From assembly GCA_964346275.1 (NCBI GenBank), contig CAYFUR010000002.1, positions 62,001-126,000 on the forward strand: a stretch of 64,000 bases of DNA, given 5' to 3'. This DNA comes from CAYFUR01 sp964346275 (lineage in GTDB: Bacteria > Sumerlaeota > Sumerlaeia > SLMS01). The notes beneath the pieces were generated by a model. That model was not told the origin of the DNA, did no database searches, and worked only from the letters and a program-made list of their open reading frames with translations. Shown here piece after piece: positions 9,397 through 16,870 of the stretch (within the stretch, counting starts at the first letter, position 1; every line of letters begins with the position of its first letter). A program made the translations under genes and the position numbers.

Positions 9397-9965
9397 TGCA
9401 GAACATGAATCCGCGAGAGAAACTTCTGGCTGTTCTAACCGCCGTGGGCGTTTTGTTCGCCGTGGCCTGGTATTCGGGACTGGAAGGAGCCATCAGTTCC
9501 TTCGGTGCCGGCGGCTCCGAAGTGGCGGCGCTGGAAAAGCGCTTTGAGAACAATCTCAAAGCGCTCGAGAATATGTATCGGATCGAACGGGAGTTCCGCC
9601 GCATTGGAGAATTCCCCGCAAGTGAGGATGGGCAGCTGCGCCCGGAGCTGGCGTTTCCCCAGCAAGTGGCCCAAATTTGCCGCGACCTGGGATTCGATTT
9701 CCCGCCCCTCCAGGCAGACACGGAAGAGATCGAAGGGGTGGAGGAATATCGGCTGATTAATGTGGCCGTGAAAACGGAAGGCACGTATCAAGATACGATC
9801 GAATTGCTCAAAACCTTCAACGACAATGGGTTGATCTTTCGCGACGTCGATCTGACGGGGACGCGTGATCGCGACATCCTTGTGGCCCGGGTGACCGTTG
9901 CCCGGATCATCGAAGCCAATCCCGACCGCAATTCAAGAAGCAATCTCTCGCGCCGGCGGAACTAA
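9396..9965 (+). CDS. GspM/PilO-like inner-membrane assembly protein
   Basis: 189 residues. The layout is that of GspM and PilO: a short cytoplasmic N-terminus (MNPREKLLAVLTAVGV), one membrane helix (about 9-28), a periplasmic coiled coil (about 42-70) and a small ferredoxin-like alpha/beta domain (YRLINVAVKTEGTYQDTIELLKTFND is the PilO 'G-x-Y-x-x-x-x-x-L-L' pattern). The TAATG overlap with the upstream GspL-like gene suggests translational coupling, consistent with the known GspL-GspM heterodimer. The C-terminus is basic (NSRSNLSRRRN). Confidence 0.82.
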   Translation: MQNMNPREKLLAVLTAVGVLFAVAWYSGLEGAISSFGAGGSEVAALEKRFENNLKALENMYRIEREFRRIGEFPASEDGQLRPELAFPQQVAQICRDLGFDFPPLQADTEEIEGVEEYRLINVAVKTEGTYQDTIELLKTFNDNGLIFRDVDLTGTRDRDILVARVTVARIIEANPDRNSRSNLSRRRN

Positions 9966-9980
9966 AAAGGACGTTTCTTC

Positions 9981-10499
9981 ATGAGTATCACCCGTATCAG
10001 TATCATCAATATCGTCTTGTTCCTGGCGATTATCGGCCTTTCGGTCTATATCATCACGCAGGAGCGCATTCTGCCCGGAGAGCCACCGGTGAAGCAGGCG
10101 CAGAAGCGCGTGGATCAGCTCATCACGCGGAGTGAAGAACGCGGAGAACTGGCCCAGGCGGAACTGGAGGTGCTGGATGAAAAGAATATCTTCGATTCGT
10201 TGATTCCGATTCCAACCCCGACCCCGGCGCCGACACCCACTCCCCAACCCCCGCCCGATATCGAAGAAGTCACCCAGTATTGGAAGCTCAGCTTTGTTTT
10301 CAAATCCATGGCCAGCTTCCAGCACATTAAATCGCAGGAAGAATTCACGATCAAAGTGGGCGAGCGGCAGCAGGAAACGTGGAAGGGGAAGACCGTGCCC
10401 GTTTACCTGGACTCGATCGATCGAAAGAATTGGTCGGCGACGATCATGATTAATGAGAAGGGCGTTGTTCAGAAGCGAACCTTCCGGATGTTCGAGTGA
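9981..10499 (+). CDS. GspC/PilP-like bitopic protein with proline-rich linker
   Basis: 172 residues. One N-terminal membrane helix (about 8-28, IINIVLFLAIIGLSVYII) leads to a short periplasmic helix, then a Pro/Thr linker (PIPTPTPAPTPTPQPPP, residues about 76-92), then a compact beta domain of about 75 residues (LSFVFKSMASFQHIKSQEE to VVQKRTFRMFE). This is the architecture of GspC without its PDZ domain, or of PilP, which connect the inner-membrane platform to the secretin. No secretin gene is in the window, so the partner must be encoded elsewhere. The sequence itself is not strongly conserved, so the assignment leans on gene order. Confidence 0.65.
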   Translation: MSITRISIINIVLFLAIIGLSVYIITQERILPGEPPVKQAQKRVDQLITRSEERGELAQAELEVLDEKNIFDSLIPIPTPTPAPTPTPQPPPDIEEVTQYWKLSFVFKSMASFQHIKSQEEFTIKVGERQQETWKGKTVPVYLDSIDRKNWSATIMINEKGVVQKRTFRMFE

Positions 10500-10915
10500 T
10501 GCCCCTGCGACTCGCCGCTTATTCCTGTTTCACTTGTGCGGCCCTGGCTTTTGCTGGCTGTGTCGCGACGAAAACCGTCGTGGAAGGTCCGGTGCAGCCT
10601 CCCGAGCCGCGAGGAGAGCAGGGATCGGCGGTCACCGATCTTCTGGACAGCGGGCAGCAGATAACGAATCCTACGATCCACGACATGACAAAGGCGTGGG
10701 AGTTTGTGGAGGTGGAGGAAAAGCAAGCCGTCTTTCGGAACCTGGACACGATGGAAGTCTTTCGGCTGCGTCCTGGGGAAGAGCGCACCGCGGCCCATCG
10801 TGGCGTGACCCGAACCATTCGCCTGAACGCCGTTGATCGAGAGGCGCCCTATGCCGTGCTTTCCATGGAAAGCGAAGAGGGCCGGGAAGACCGATTAATC
10901 CGGCCGCCTTTTTAA
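10499..10915 (+). CDS. Lipoprotein at the end of the secretion operon; pilotin-like position
   Basis: 138 residues. A clear lipoprotein signal peptide is present: hydrophobic ALAFAG followed by Cys at residue 21. The mature part is small and soluble with a C-terminal beta-rich section (FVEVEEKQAVFRNLDTMEVF). The ATG at 10499 shares its A with the stop of the GspC/PilP-like gene (TGATG); an in-frame GTG lies one codon earlier. I do not recognise a family. By position (last gene of a T2SS operon, small outer-membrane lipoprotein) it could act as a pilotin or assembly factor for the secretin, but that is inference. It converges with the next gene, 17 bases away. Confidence 0.7.
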   Translation: MPLRLAAYSCFTCAALAFAGCVATKTVVEGPVQPPEPRGEQGSAVTDLLDSGQQITNPTIHDMTKAWEFVEVEEKQAVFRNLDTMEVFRLRPGEERTAAHRGVTRTIRLNAVDREAPYAVLSMESEEGREDRLIRPPF

Positions 10916-10932
10916 CAAGCGAAAGCTCTCTT

Positions 10933-12144
10933 TTAATGCGTCGGCATCTGCTTTGGGGCGCCAACTTTGGCGTGGCTTCGCAGTTCGTCCCAGATCTTCT
11001 GCATCTCCCGATCATGTTTATTAATGAGCAGCGCCTGCTTGCAAAATGTCATTGCGGCGGCGGTATCTCCCTGGCGCCGATAAGCGTCCACGATGAGCAC
11101 AAAGATTTCGTAGCACAAATCGGGGATGACATCCTTTGTTGGCGAAGCAATGAAGCGGAGAACGTCTCCCTCGAATTTCGCTTTCTTCGCGTCGTGTGCG
11201 ACGACTTGCTGGCCGATTGCGATGCACTTGCGCAAATCTTCGAGGATATAGCGTAACAGGTCCAACGGCAGGCGCGACCGGACCCCCAACTTCATAACGT
11301 CCACAAGGAAGCCGAAATCGCGGGGCTCGATCCAGTTGCGGCGCATATATTCGTGATTGTTGATGCGATACTTGTAATCGAGAAGCGCCATACAATGAGT
11401 GGTCCAGAGATGATAGACAGTCTTCACGTGCCGGTAAAGCCGCGCGGTGCGTATGTCGCCCGATTCGCTGAGATGGCAGATATCAGGGATGCGTTTCGCC
11501 AGGACGGCGGCGATTTCCTCGCACTCGTAGAGCATGTTGAAGGGAGGCTTTCCCTTCTCCCGGTCTGATTCACTCGCGAGGAGAACAATATTCGCGGCTG
11601 CCTCCAGGATGTCCTGATCGATAGGATGGTTGAGAAGGAATTCGAAGAGAATATGATAGGCGTCGTGGAAATGGCTTTCGGATGCGTATTTGCGTGAAAG
11701 TTGAAGAGCATCCTGGAGGGTATCCGCCTTTTCCAGGCTATTGAGACGTTCGCGGGCTTCTTCCGAGGGCCGGACGACATGGATATCTCGAGAGAATTGG
11801 GGCTTGGGGCGGGACTTTGAATCCGAGGCGGGGAGATTGGGAGAAGGAGTCGGGTTTGTCTGGGAGGAAGGCGGGCCGGGGGGCCTTGCCTTTCGATTCT
11901 GCTGCTCCAGCAGAATTCTCAGCCGCTCGACGCCCGCGATGGAAAGGAGGCGCACCGTTTCCCGGAACTCTTTTATGTCCGGGTGCTCTTCTCCAATGTC
12001 TTCGGGATGAAGTCCACACAGAAAAATCCCAAAGAACCCCCGGTCACTCAACACGCGGTGATGAGGCTGGTCAACTCCGAGGACCTTCAAGAATTCGAGA
12101 CAGCGGTGTTCTTCTTCTGGAGTCAGTTCCTTGCGTGTCGGCAT
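10933..12144 (-). CDS. Uncharacterised protein with helical (TPR-like) repeats
   Basis: 403 residues from ATG 12144; ATG 12150 and 12162 are also in frame, but the G-rich tract just upstream could serve as a ribosome site for the last ATG. The N-terminal 90 residues are a charged helical domain (PEEEHRCLEFLKVLGV, DIKEFRETVRLLSIAGVERLRILLEQQ). A Pro/Ser/Lys-rich linker follows, then about 280 residues of helical hairpins; the last (FVLIVDAYRRQGDTAAAMTF, ALLINKHDREMQKIWDELR) looks like a TPR unit. There is no signal peptide or membrane helix, so it is probably cytoplasmic. No function can be assigned. It lies downstream of the antiporter on the same strand, with a 143-base gap. Confidence 0.75.
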   Translation of the reverse strand: MPTRKELTPEEEHRCLEFLKVLGVDQPHHRVLSDRGFFGIFLCGLHPEDIGEEHPDIKEFRETVRLLSIAGVERLRILLEQQNRKARPPGPPSSQTNPTPSPNLPASDSKSRPKPQFSRDIHVVRPSEEARERLNSLEKADTLQDALQLSRKYASESHFHDAYHILFEFLLNHPIDQDILEAAANIVLLASESDREKGKPPFNMLYECEEIAAVLAKRIPDICHLSESGDIRTARLYRHVKTVYHLWTTHCMALLDYKYRINNHEYMRRNWIEPRDFGFLVDVMKLGVRSRLPLDLLRYILEDLRKCIAIGQQVVAHDAKKAKFEGDVLRFIASPTKDVIPDLCYEIFVLIVDAYRRQGDTAAAMTFCKQALLINKHDREMQKIWDELRSHAKVGAPKQMPTH

Positions 12145-12287
12145 AAACATCCCCCCGGACATTCAGGAAATCATAAATCTTTCTTTGGCGTCAGAAGACG
12201 CTTCCGGGGGGCGGACTGTCAAGGAAAGCAGGATGGAACAGGAAAGGGTCTGTCCGGGATACCCCTTATGCCACAACAAAATGCACC

Positions 12288-13973
12288 TTAGTGGGCCGAT
12301 TTTGTGAGGGCCAGCATCTCGGTGGGACTTTCGGCCTTCATCATATCCTCGACGGCGCGTTCGTCGCGGGCGATTTTCGCTATTCCGGAAAGGATCTCGA
12401 GTTGGCTTTCCGGCTGATCCGGTGGAGTCAGAATCAGGAAAATCACCCGGGCGCGGAGTCCGTCTGGAGCATCAAAATCGACTCCTTCCGGAGAGAGCCC
12501 CACAGCGATCAGGGGCTTCGAGAGGCCATCGATCCGGGCATGGGGGATCGCCACGCGGTTTGGAAGGCCGGTGGGCATGGAGAGTTCCCGATTCCAGACC
12601 TCCTGGATGATCTTTTCGGCAGGAACGCCGGAGGACTTTGACAAAGTTTCCGCCAGTTCGGCGATGGCATGCTGCCTCTCTTCCGCGCGCAGGGGACGGA
12701 CAAAATGTTTGGAACTCAGGAAATCGGCAAAGTGGACGGGGCGGCGGCGCCGGAGAATGCGCTGCATGAGCGTGCCGCTGAACATGGATGTGACCAGGGC
12801 CATGATGACAAGGGCGACAAAGAGCGAATCGTCGATCAGGCCATACTGGAGCGCCAGCAGGCCGAGGATGATTTCCATCGCGCCGCGGGCGTTCTTGGCA
12901 AAGCCGAGGGCCCAGTATTCCCGCTTGGACAGGCCGCTGAGCCAGCCTCCCAGGACGCAGCCGAGCACTTTGCCGACCGTGGCGATGACCAGGACAATCA
13001 CGACGGCCACCAGATCGAACCCCGCGATGAAATCGACTTTGAGCCCGATGGATGCAAAGAAAAGCGGTGCGAAAATGAAGGAGATGAATTCGTCAAGGGT
13101 GTGGCGGGTCCGCTCGCGAAGATAGCGGGAATCGCCAAGTGCAACGCCGAAAATAAAGGCGCCGAAAATTGCATGGATTCCGATCCACTCGGTGAGCGCG
13201 GCACAGAGCAGCGCGCCGACCAGAGCGAAGCCGAGCACGCCCCCGGGCCAGGACGTATGGGCCTGGAGGAAGGGCAGGATACGATGGATCAACCAGCGGC
13301 CCAGGGTGAGGGCCACCAAAACGAAAACCAGGGTCAGGAAAATGATCATCCCCAGGCTGAAAGTGGCTTTGCCGACCCCCATCATGCCGAGGACCACGGC
13401 GAAAATCATCCAGCCGATGAGATCGTTGATGGTGGCAGAAGCCACGACCAGCACACCCAGGTGGGTCTGCATCAGATTGAGGTCTTTCAGAATCTTGGCG
13501 ATGACGGGGAGGGCCGAAATCGCCAGGGCCGTGGAGAAGAAAAGCGTAAAGACGATATCGCCGGTTTCAATCTCCCTGGTAAGAAGGCCGGGAAGGAACC
13601 AGGCAAAGAGAAATCCGAGGCCGAAGGGAACCGCCATCCCGAAAAAGGTGATAGAAAGGGCCGTTTTTCCCTGGCGGACAGCAGAGGACAAATCCACCTC
13701 GAGGCCAGCGACGAGCAAGAAGAGGGAAATGGCCAAGGCGAAGAAAGCTTCGAGAGCAAGGGCGACGGTCCCCGAGGAGGGGAAAAGGGCGGCTTGAGCT
13801 TCCGGAGCCAGGCGGCCCAAGAGAGTTGGACCGAGAAGAACGCCGGCGAGGATTTCTCCAAGAACGGAAGGCTGTCCAACGAGACGGGCAAGTTCTCCGA
13901 GAAAACGGGCCACTGCGAGGAGAACAGCCAGAGCGAGGAGAAAAAGGGTGATTTCCTGGGGAGTCAGAATCAT
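12288..13973 (-). CDS. CPA2 cation/H+ antiporter with C-terminal PTS EIIA domain
   Basis: 561 residues. Residues about 1-405 are a monovalent cation:proton antiporter of the KefB/CPA2 type with 12-13 membrane helices, including GQPSVLGEILAGVLLGPT, the core helix TINDLIGW (N183-D184) and SIGLKVDF. After a basic break (RRRRP) the C-terminal 145 residues form a fructose/nitrogen-type PTS EIIA domain with the active-site motif IPHAR (His478). KefB normally carries a TrkA-N domain here instead. The EIIA part suggests control of ion exchange by phosphotransfer, but no EI, HPr or EIIB gene is in the window. Antiporters with EIIA tails are known in several environmental phyla. The ion specificity cannot be read from sequence. 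Confidence 0.88.
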   Translation of the reverse strand: MILTPQEITLFLLALAVLLAVARFLGELARLVGQPSVLGEILAGVLLGPTLLGRLAPEAQAALFPSSGTVALALEAFFALAISLFLLVAGLEVDLSSAVRQGKTALSITFFGMAVPFGLGFLFAWFLPGLLTREIETGDIVFTLFFSTALAISALPVIAKILKDLNLMQTHLGVLVVASATINDLIGWMIFAVVLGMMGVGKATFSLGMIIFLTLVFVLVALTLGRWLIHRILPFLQAHTSWPGGVLGFALVGALLCAALTEWIGIHAIFGAFIFGVALGDSRYLRERTRHTLDEFISFIFAPLFFASIGLKVDFIAGFDLVAVVIVLVIATVGKVLGCVLGGWLSGLSKREYWALGFAKNARGAMEIILGLLALQYGLIDDSLFVALVIMALVTSMFSGTLMQRILRRRRPVHFADFLSSKHFVRPLRAEERQHAIAELAETLSKSSGVPAEKIIQEVWNRELSMPTGLPNRVAIPHARIDGLSKPLIAVGLSPEGVDFDAPDGLRARVIFLILTPPDQPESQLEILSGIAKIARDERAVEDMMKAESPTEMLALTKSAH

Positions 13974-14220
13974 GGCCTTGGTGCGTCTCTTTTAGAGATG
14001 AGACCTGTTTCAAATTGAGAGAATCCCGGCTCCGACAAAACGGAAAAAAATGTTAGCAAAAGCTGGGGACGCTTGCCAATGGCGGATAAGAGCCAAAGTC
14101 CGAAGTGATCACGGCAAGTGGTTCAAAACTCGCTTCCCTCGTCTAGACAATAAGAATTTCCGTTTAAAAATCGGGGAAAAAATCTTTATCTCAGAGAGAA
14201 CAAGCAGGAGTTGAAAGGCC
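13974..14220. other. Divergent intergenic region
   Basis: 247 bases between the divergently transcribed antiporter and FHA-PilZ genes. It must hold promoters for both. I see no convincing -35/-10 pair, operator repeat or RNA fold. The only clear signal is a Shine-Dalgarno-like CAGGAG about 12 bases before the ATG at 14221. Confidence 0.4.
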
Positions 14221-15084
14221 ATGACCAAATCCATCATGCAGGATCCGGAAACGGATCATCAAACGGTTGCAGAGGAAGAGATCACATTTGAAGCGCCCAC
14301 CCCAGGCTTTGAGGAGCAATCAATTGATCTGATTGCTGTTCTTCTCAACCTTTCCGACATTACCGCGGAAGGCTACACGATTCTTAAGAAGAGAGAGACG
14401 CGAATCGGGCGGGATTCTTCCTGCGAAATCGCGATCGACGACGCTCGGGTTTCCCGCCGCCATGCGAACCTCATTTTGGATCCTCCCCTCAAACGGGGAG
14501 AGAAACCCACCGTGACCTTGGTGGACAATAACAGCATGAACGGCGTATTTGTGAACGGCGAGGATGTCGAAGGGCAGCGCATGCTTCGCGATGGCGACCG
14601 GGTCCACATTGGCGGGACGGAATTCGGGTTTTTTATCCGGACGCGAATAGAGGTCAGCCTGGAAGCGCGGCATCGGGCGCTCTTGCGCGAACGCGGCTAT
14701 GTTCCAGCGGACGCGCGGGTGCCCGTGGAGTTTTCCGTTACTATCGGCGTCCTTTTCCCCGAAGACACGTTCAGTCCCAAACGAATTCCGGCAACAATTC
14801 GCGATATCAGCCGAAAGGGAGCGCGGCTGTCCACCGGGGAAATCACCCGTGACCTTTATGCAAAGATGATGCGGACCAAGCGGTATGTGCGGGTTGAGGC
14901 GAATGTGCCTGGCAATGATCAGCGCGTTCTGCTCCGGGGCCAGGTTGTCTGGATGCACTACGACGAGAAGGATTCGGAAATTCCGACCTGTTCCATGGGC
15001 GTGTGCTTCGATCCTGAGGACAAGCAATCGCGCTGTCTCGTCGATTACCTGACGGTGCGCTATCCTTCGGAGAAAGAAGGGTGA
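14221..15084 (+). CDS. FHA domain - PilZ-like domain fusion protein
   Basis: 287 residues, cytoplasmic. The FHA phosphothreonine-binding domain spans about 40-140 with all hallmark residues: RIGRDSSCEI (from 61), SRRHANL and NNSMNGVFVNG. A PilZ-like domain occupies about 160-284: RVPVEF, then DISRKGARLS (Asp195-x-Ser-x-x-Gly) and the later MGVCFDPED strand. The upstream Arg pair of the c-di-GMP RxxxR motif is not complete (the residue four before Arg is Pro), so dinucleotide binding is uncertain. The acidic N-terminus contains several Thr (TVAEEEITFEAPTP) that could be a kinase target. The gene stands alone between a divergent promoter region and a strong terminator. Confidence 0.85.
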   Translation: MTKSIMQDPETDHQTVAEEEITFEAPTPGFEEQSIDLIAVLLNLSDITAEGYTILKKRETRIGRDSSCEIAIDDARVSRRHANLILDPPLKRGEKPTVTLVDNNSMNGVFVNGEDVEGQRMLRDGDRVHIGGTEFGFFIRTRIEVSLEARHRALLRERGYVPADARVPVEFSVTIGVLFPEDTFSPKRIPATIRDISRKGARLSTGEITRDLYAKMMRTKRYVRVEANVPGNDQRVLLRGQVVWMHYDEKDSEIPTCSMGVCFDPEDKQSRCLVDYLTVRYPSEKEG

Positions 15085-15127
15085 CCCGCTTTTTCGGAAG
15101 TTTCCACTTTTGAGTGGACCCCACGGT

Positions 15128-15160
15128 GCCCGCCGGTTTTCTCCGGCGGGCTTCCTTTTG
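15128..15160 (+). terminator. Rho-independent terminator after the FHA-PilZ gene
   Basis: A 9-bp perfect GC-rich stem (15128-15136 with 15143-15151) with a TTTTCT loop is followed by TTCCTTTT. It lies 44 bases after the stop at 15084. Confidence 0.85.
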
Positions 15161-15275
15161 AGTTTTTGAAGCGCAAAAAACGAAAAAAGGATTCACGCGG
15201 AGGAATGATTTGGTGAGAATTTGTTGCCGTTGGAGAAAATGGATTCTTTCCAAAGGAATGCCTGCGGAGACAAAT

Positions 15276-16061
15276 ATGCGAGCGGTCTGGCTGATAGCGC
15301 GAAGCGTGCTCATTGAGGCGGTTCGGCGAAAAGAAATCTATGTGATTGTCCTGCTTTCGACGCTGTTCATCGGGGCGGTGATGACCATCGACTTTTTCGA
15401 CGTGGAGGGCTTGACTCGCTTTTACCGGGAAGTGGCGCTGAAGATCATGAGCATCGCGGCCGCACTCACGGTGGTTGTGCTCGCCGCGCGCCAGCTTCCC
15501 CGCGAATTCGAAACACGCACGATTTACCCGATGCTGGCGAAGCCGGTCAGCAGGGCGACGTTCCTGCTCGGGAAACTGGCGGGAGTGATGTGCGCCGCCA
15601 TTTTTACCTTTACCCTTTTCATGAGCGTCTTCCTGCTCGGCAATCTTTATCTCCATGGTTCTCTCGCGAATTTCCCCTGGGTGCTTTTTCTCCAATACGT
15701 CTATCTCCAGCTTTTGATGATGCTGGTTCTGGCGACGCTCAGTTTCTGGCTTTCCATGCTTCTCAACCTGGACGCGGCGATCACCATCGGGATTGTGCTC
15801 TATTCGCTGGCGTCCACCATGATGTCCATGTTCACCTTCCTTTTCGACGTTGTCGACCCTCTGGTCAAAAGAGTGCTCATCGTCTTGCTTTATATCATTC
15901 CGCAACTGACGCTCTTTGATTTGAGCGAGAAGGCGACGCATGCGGAGATCTACGATCCCGTCAGTTTGGGAATCATGGGCCAGCTTACCGCCTACGCACT
16001 GGTCTTCTCTGGCATCTATTTCGGCTTCGCTATGATCTGCTTCCGGCGGAGGGCGATATGA
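15276..16061 (+). CDS. ABC-2 type transporter permease (first of a pair)
   Basis: 261 residues with six predicted membrane helices. The pattern 'REFETRTIYPMLAKPVSRATFLLGK' after the second helix is the ABC-2/NosY-type signature, in which a charged coupling region with '(T)xxxLLAKPVSR' precedes helix 3. Start choice: the frame opens at 15210, but ATG 15276 has GGAG 6 bases upstream and starts the protein just before the first helix (MRAVWLIARSVLIEAVRRKE). It overlaps the next gene by 4 bases (ATGA). No ATPase partner is encoded nearby. The substrate is unknown. Confidence 0.82.
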   Translation: MRAVWLIARSVLIEAVRRKEIYVIVLLSTLFIGAVMTIDFFDVEGLTRFYREVALKIMSIAAALTVVVLAARQLPREFETRTIYPMLAKPVSRATFLLGKLAGVMCAAIFTFTLFMSVFLLGNLYLHGSLANFPWVLFLQYVYLQLLMMLVLATLSFWLSMLLNLDAAITIGIVLYSLASTMMSMFTFLFDVVDPLVKRVLIVLLYIIPQLTLFDLSEKATHAEIYDPVSLGIMGQLTAYALVFSGIYFGFAMICFRRRAI

Positions 16062-16852
16062 GCAAGCTGCGTGAAACAAGAGCCAGCCGCGCCCTTTTCC
16101 TGATTGGCCGTTCGGTGATGCTCCAGCTCATTCGGCGCCAGGAATTCTACGTCCTGTTTATCCTGATGGGACTTTTCCTGGTCGGCGTGATGTCCGTCTC
16201 CGTTGTTGGCATCGAGGAGGCCGCCACGGCGACGTTTCTCCTCAACCTGGGCATGTCTGTGGCCTACTATGCCGCGCTGGTTTTGACGGTGATTCTTTCG
16301 GCGCGGCAAATTCCCGATGAAATCGAAAAGCGAACGCTCTATCCACTTCTGGCGAAGCCCGTGGACCGGGCGACGCTTTACCTGGGCAAGTGGCTCGCCT
16401 GTAGCGTCAGCGGGATGGGCGTCTATATCATCCTCTTTCTCATGGGCTGGCTCGCGGTGCCGAAGATGGAGGATCACAGCGAAGTCCTGCTCACCCAGAC
16501 TCTTCTGCTCCAACTCCTCTCGATTACCATGCTGTCGGGGCTCGGGCTTCTTTTGTCTCTTCTGGTTCCGCGAGGTATCAACATTGTCATTCTTCTGCTC
16601 TGGGCAGGCTTCGGAAGCAAATTCATCGGCCTGTCACGGGCCAAAGCAGCAGGAAGCCTGGTCGAAGACATCGTCCGCTGGATCACGGCCTACGTGCCGG
16701 ATTTCAGCAAGTTCAATCTGGCGACGCGCTATACAGACGGCGTCGCGCCCCTCGGTGCAGGCGAGTTCGCCGTGCTGTTTGCCTATGGTCTCTTTCTCAC
16801 TCTCTGGTGTCTTTTGCCCGGCATCCTGCTATTTCGCCGCCAGAGGCTCTAA
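16058..16852 (+). CDS. ABC-2 type transporter permease (second of a pair)
   Basis: 264 residues and a paralogue of the preceding protein: the same length, six helices, and the matching region 'PDEIEKRTLYPLLAKPVDRATLYLGKW' after helix 2. The two probably form a heterodimeric membrane core with an ATPase encoded elsewhere. A periplasmic or cytoplasmic loop near residues 195-225 is longer than in its partner. The ATGA overlap indicates translational coupling. A TPR-like membrane-anchored gene follows after 18 bases and is likely in the same transcript. Confidence 0.82.
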   Translation: MSKLRETRASRALFLIGRSVMLQLIRRQEFYVLFILMGLFLVGVMSVSVVGIEEAATATFLLNLGMSVAYYAALVLTVILSARQIPDEIEKRTLYPLLAKPVDRATLYLGKWLACSVSGMGVYIILFLMGWLAVPKMEDHSEVLLTQTLLLQLLSITMLSGLGLLLSLLVPRGINIVILLLWAGFGSKFIGLSRAKAAGSLVEDIVRWITAYVPDFSKFNLATRYTDGVAPLGAGEFAVLFAYGLFLTLWCLLPGILLFRRQRL

Positions 16853-16870
16853 TCACGGAGGTATCAAACT

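Noticed and set aside
12669..14018. Antisense open frame of 449 codons, very Glu/Gly/Asp-rich
   Set aside because: It mirrors the hydrophobic antiporter coding strand; hydrophobic codons give such charged antisense frames.
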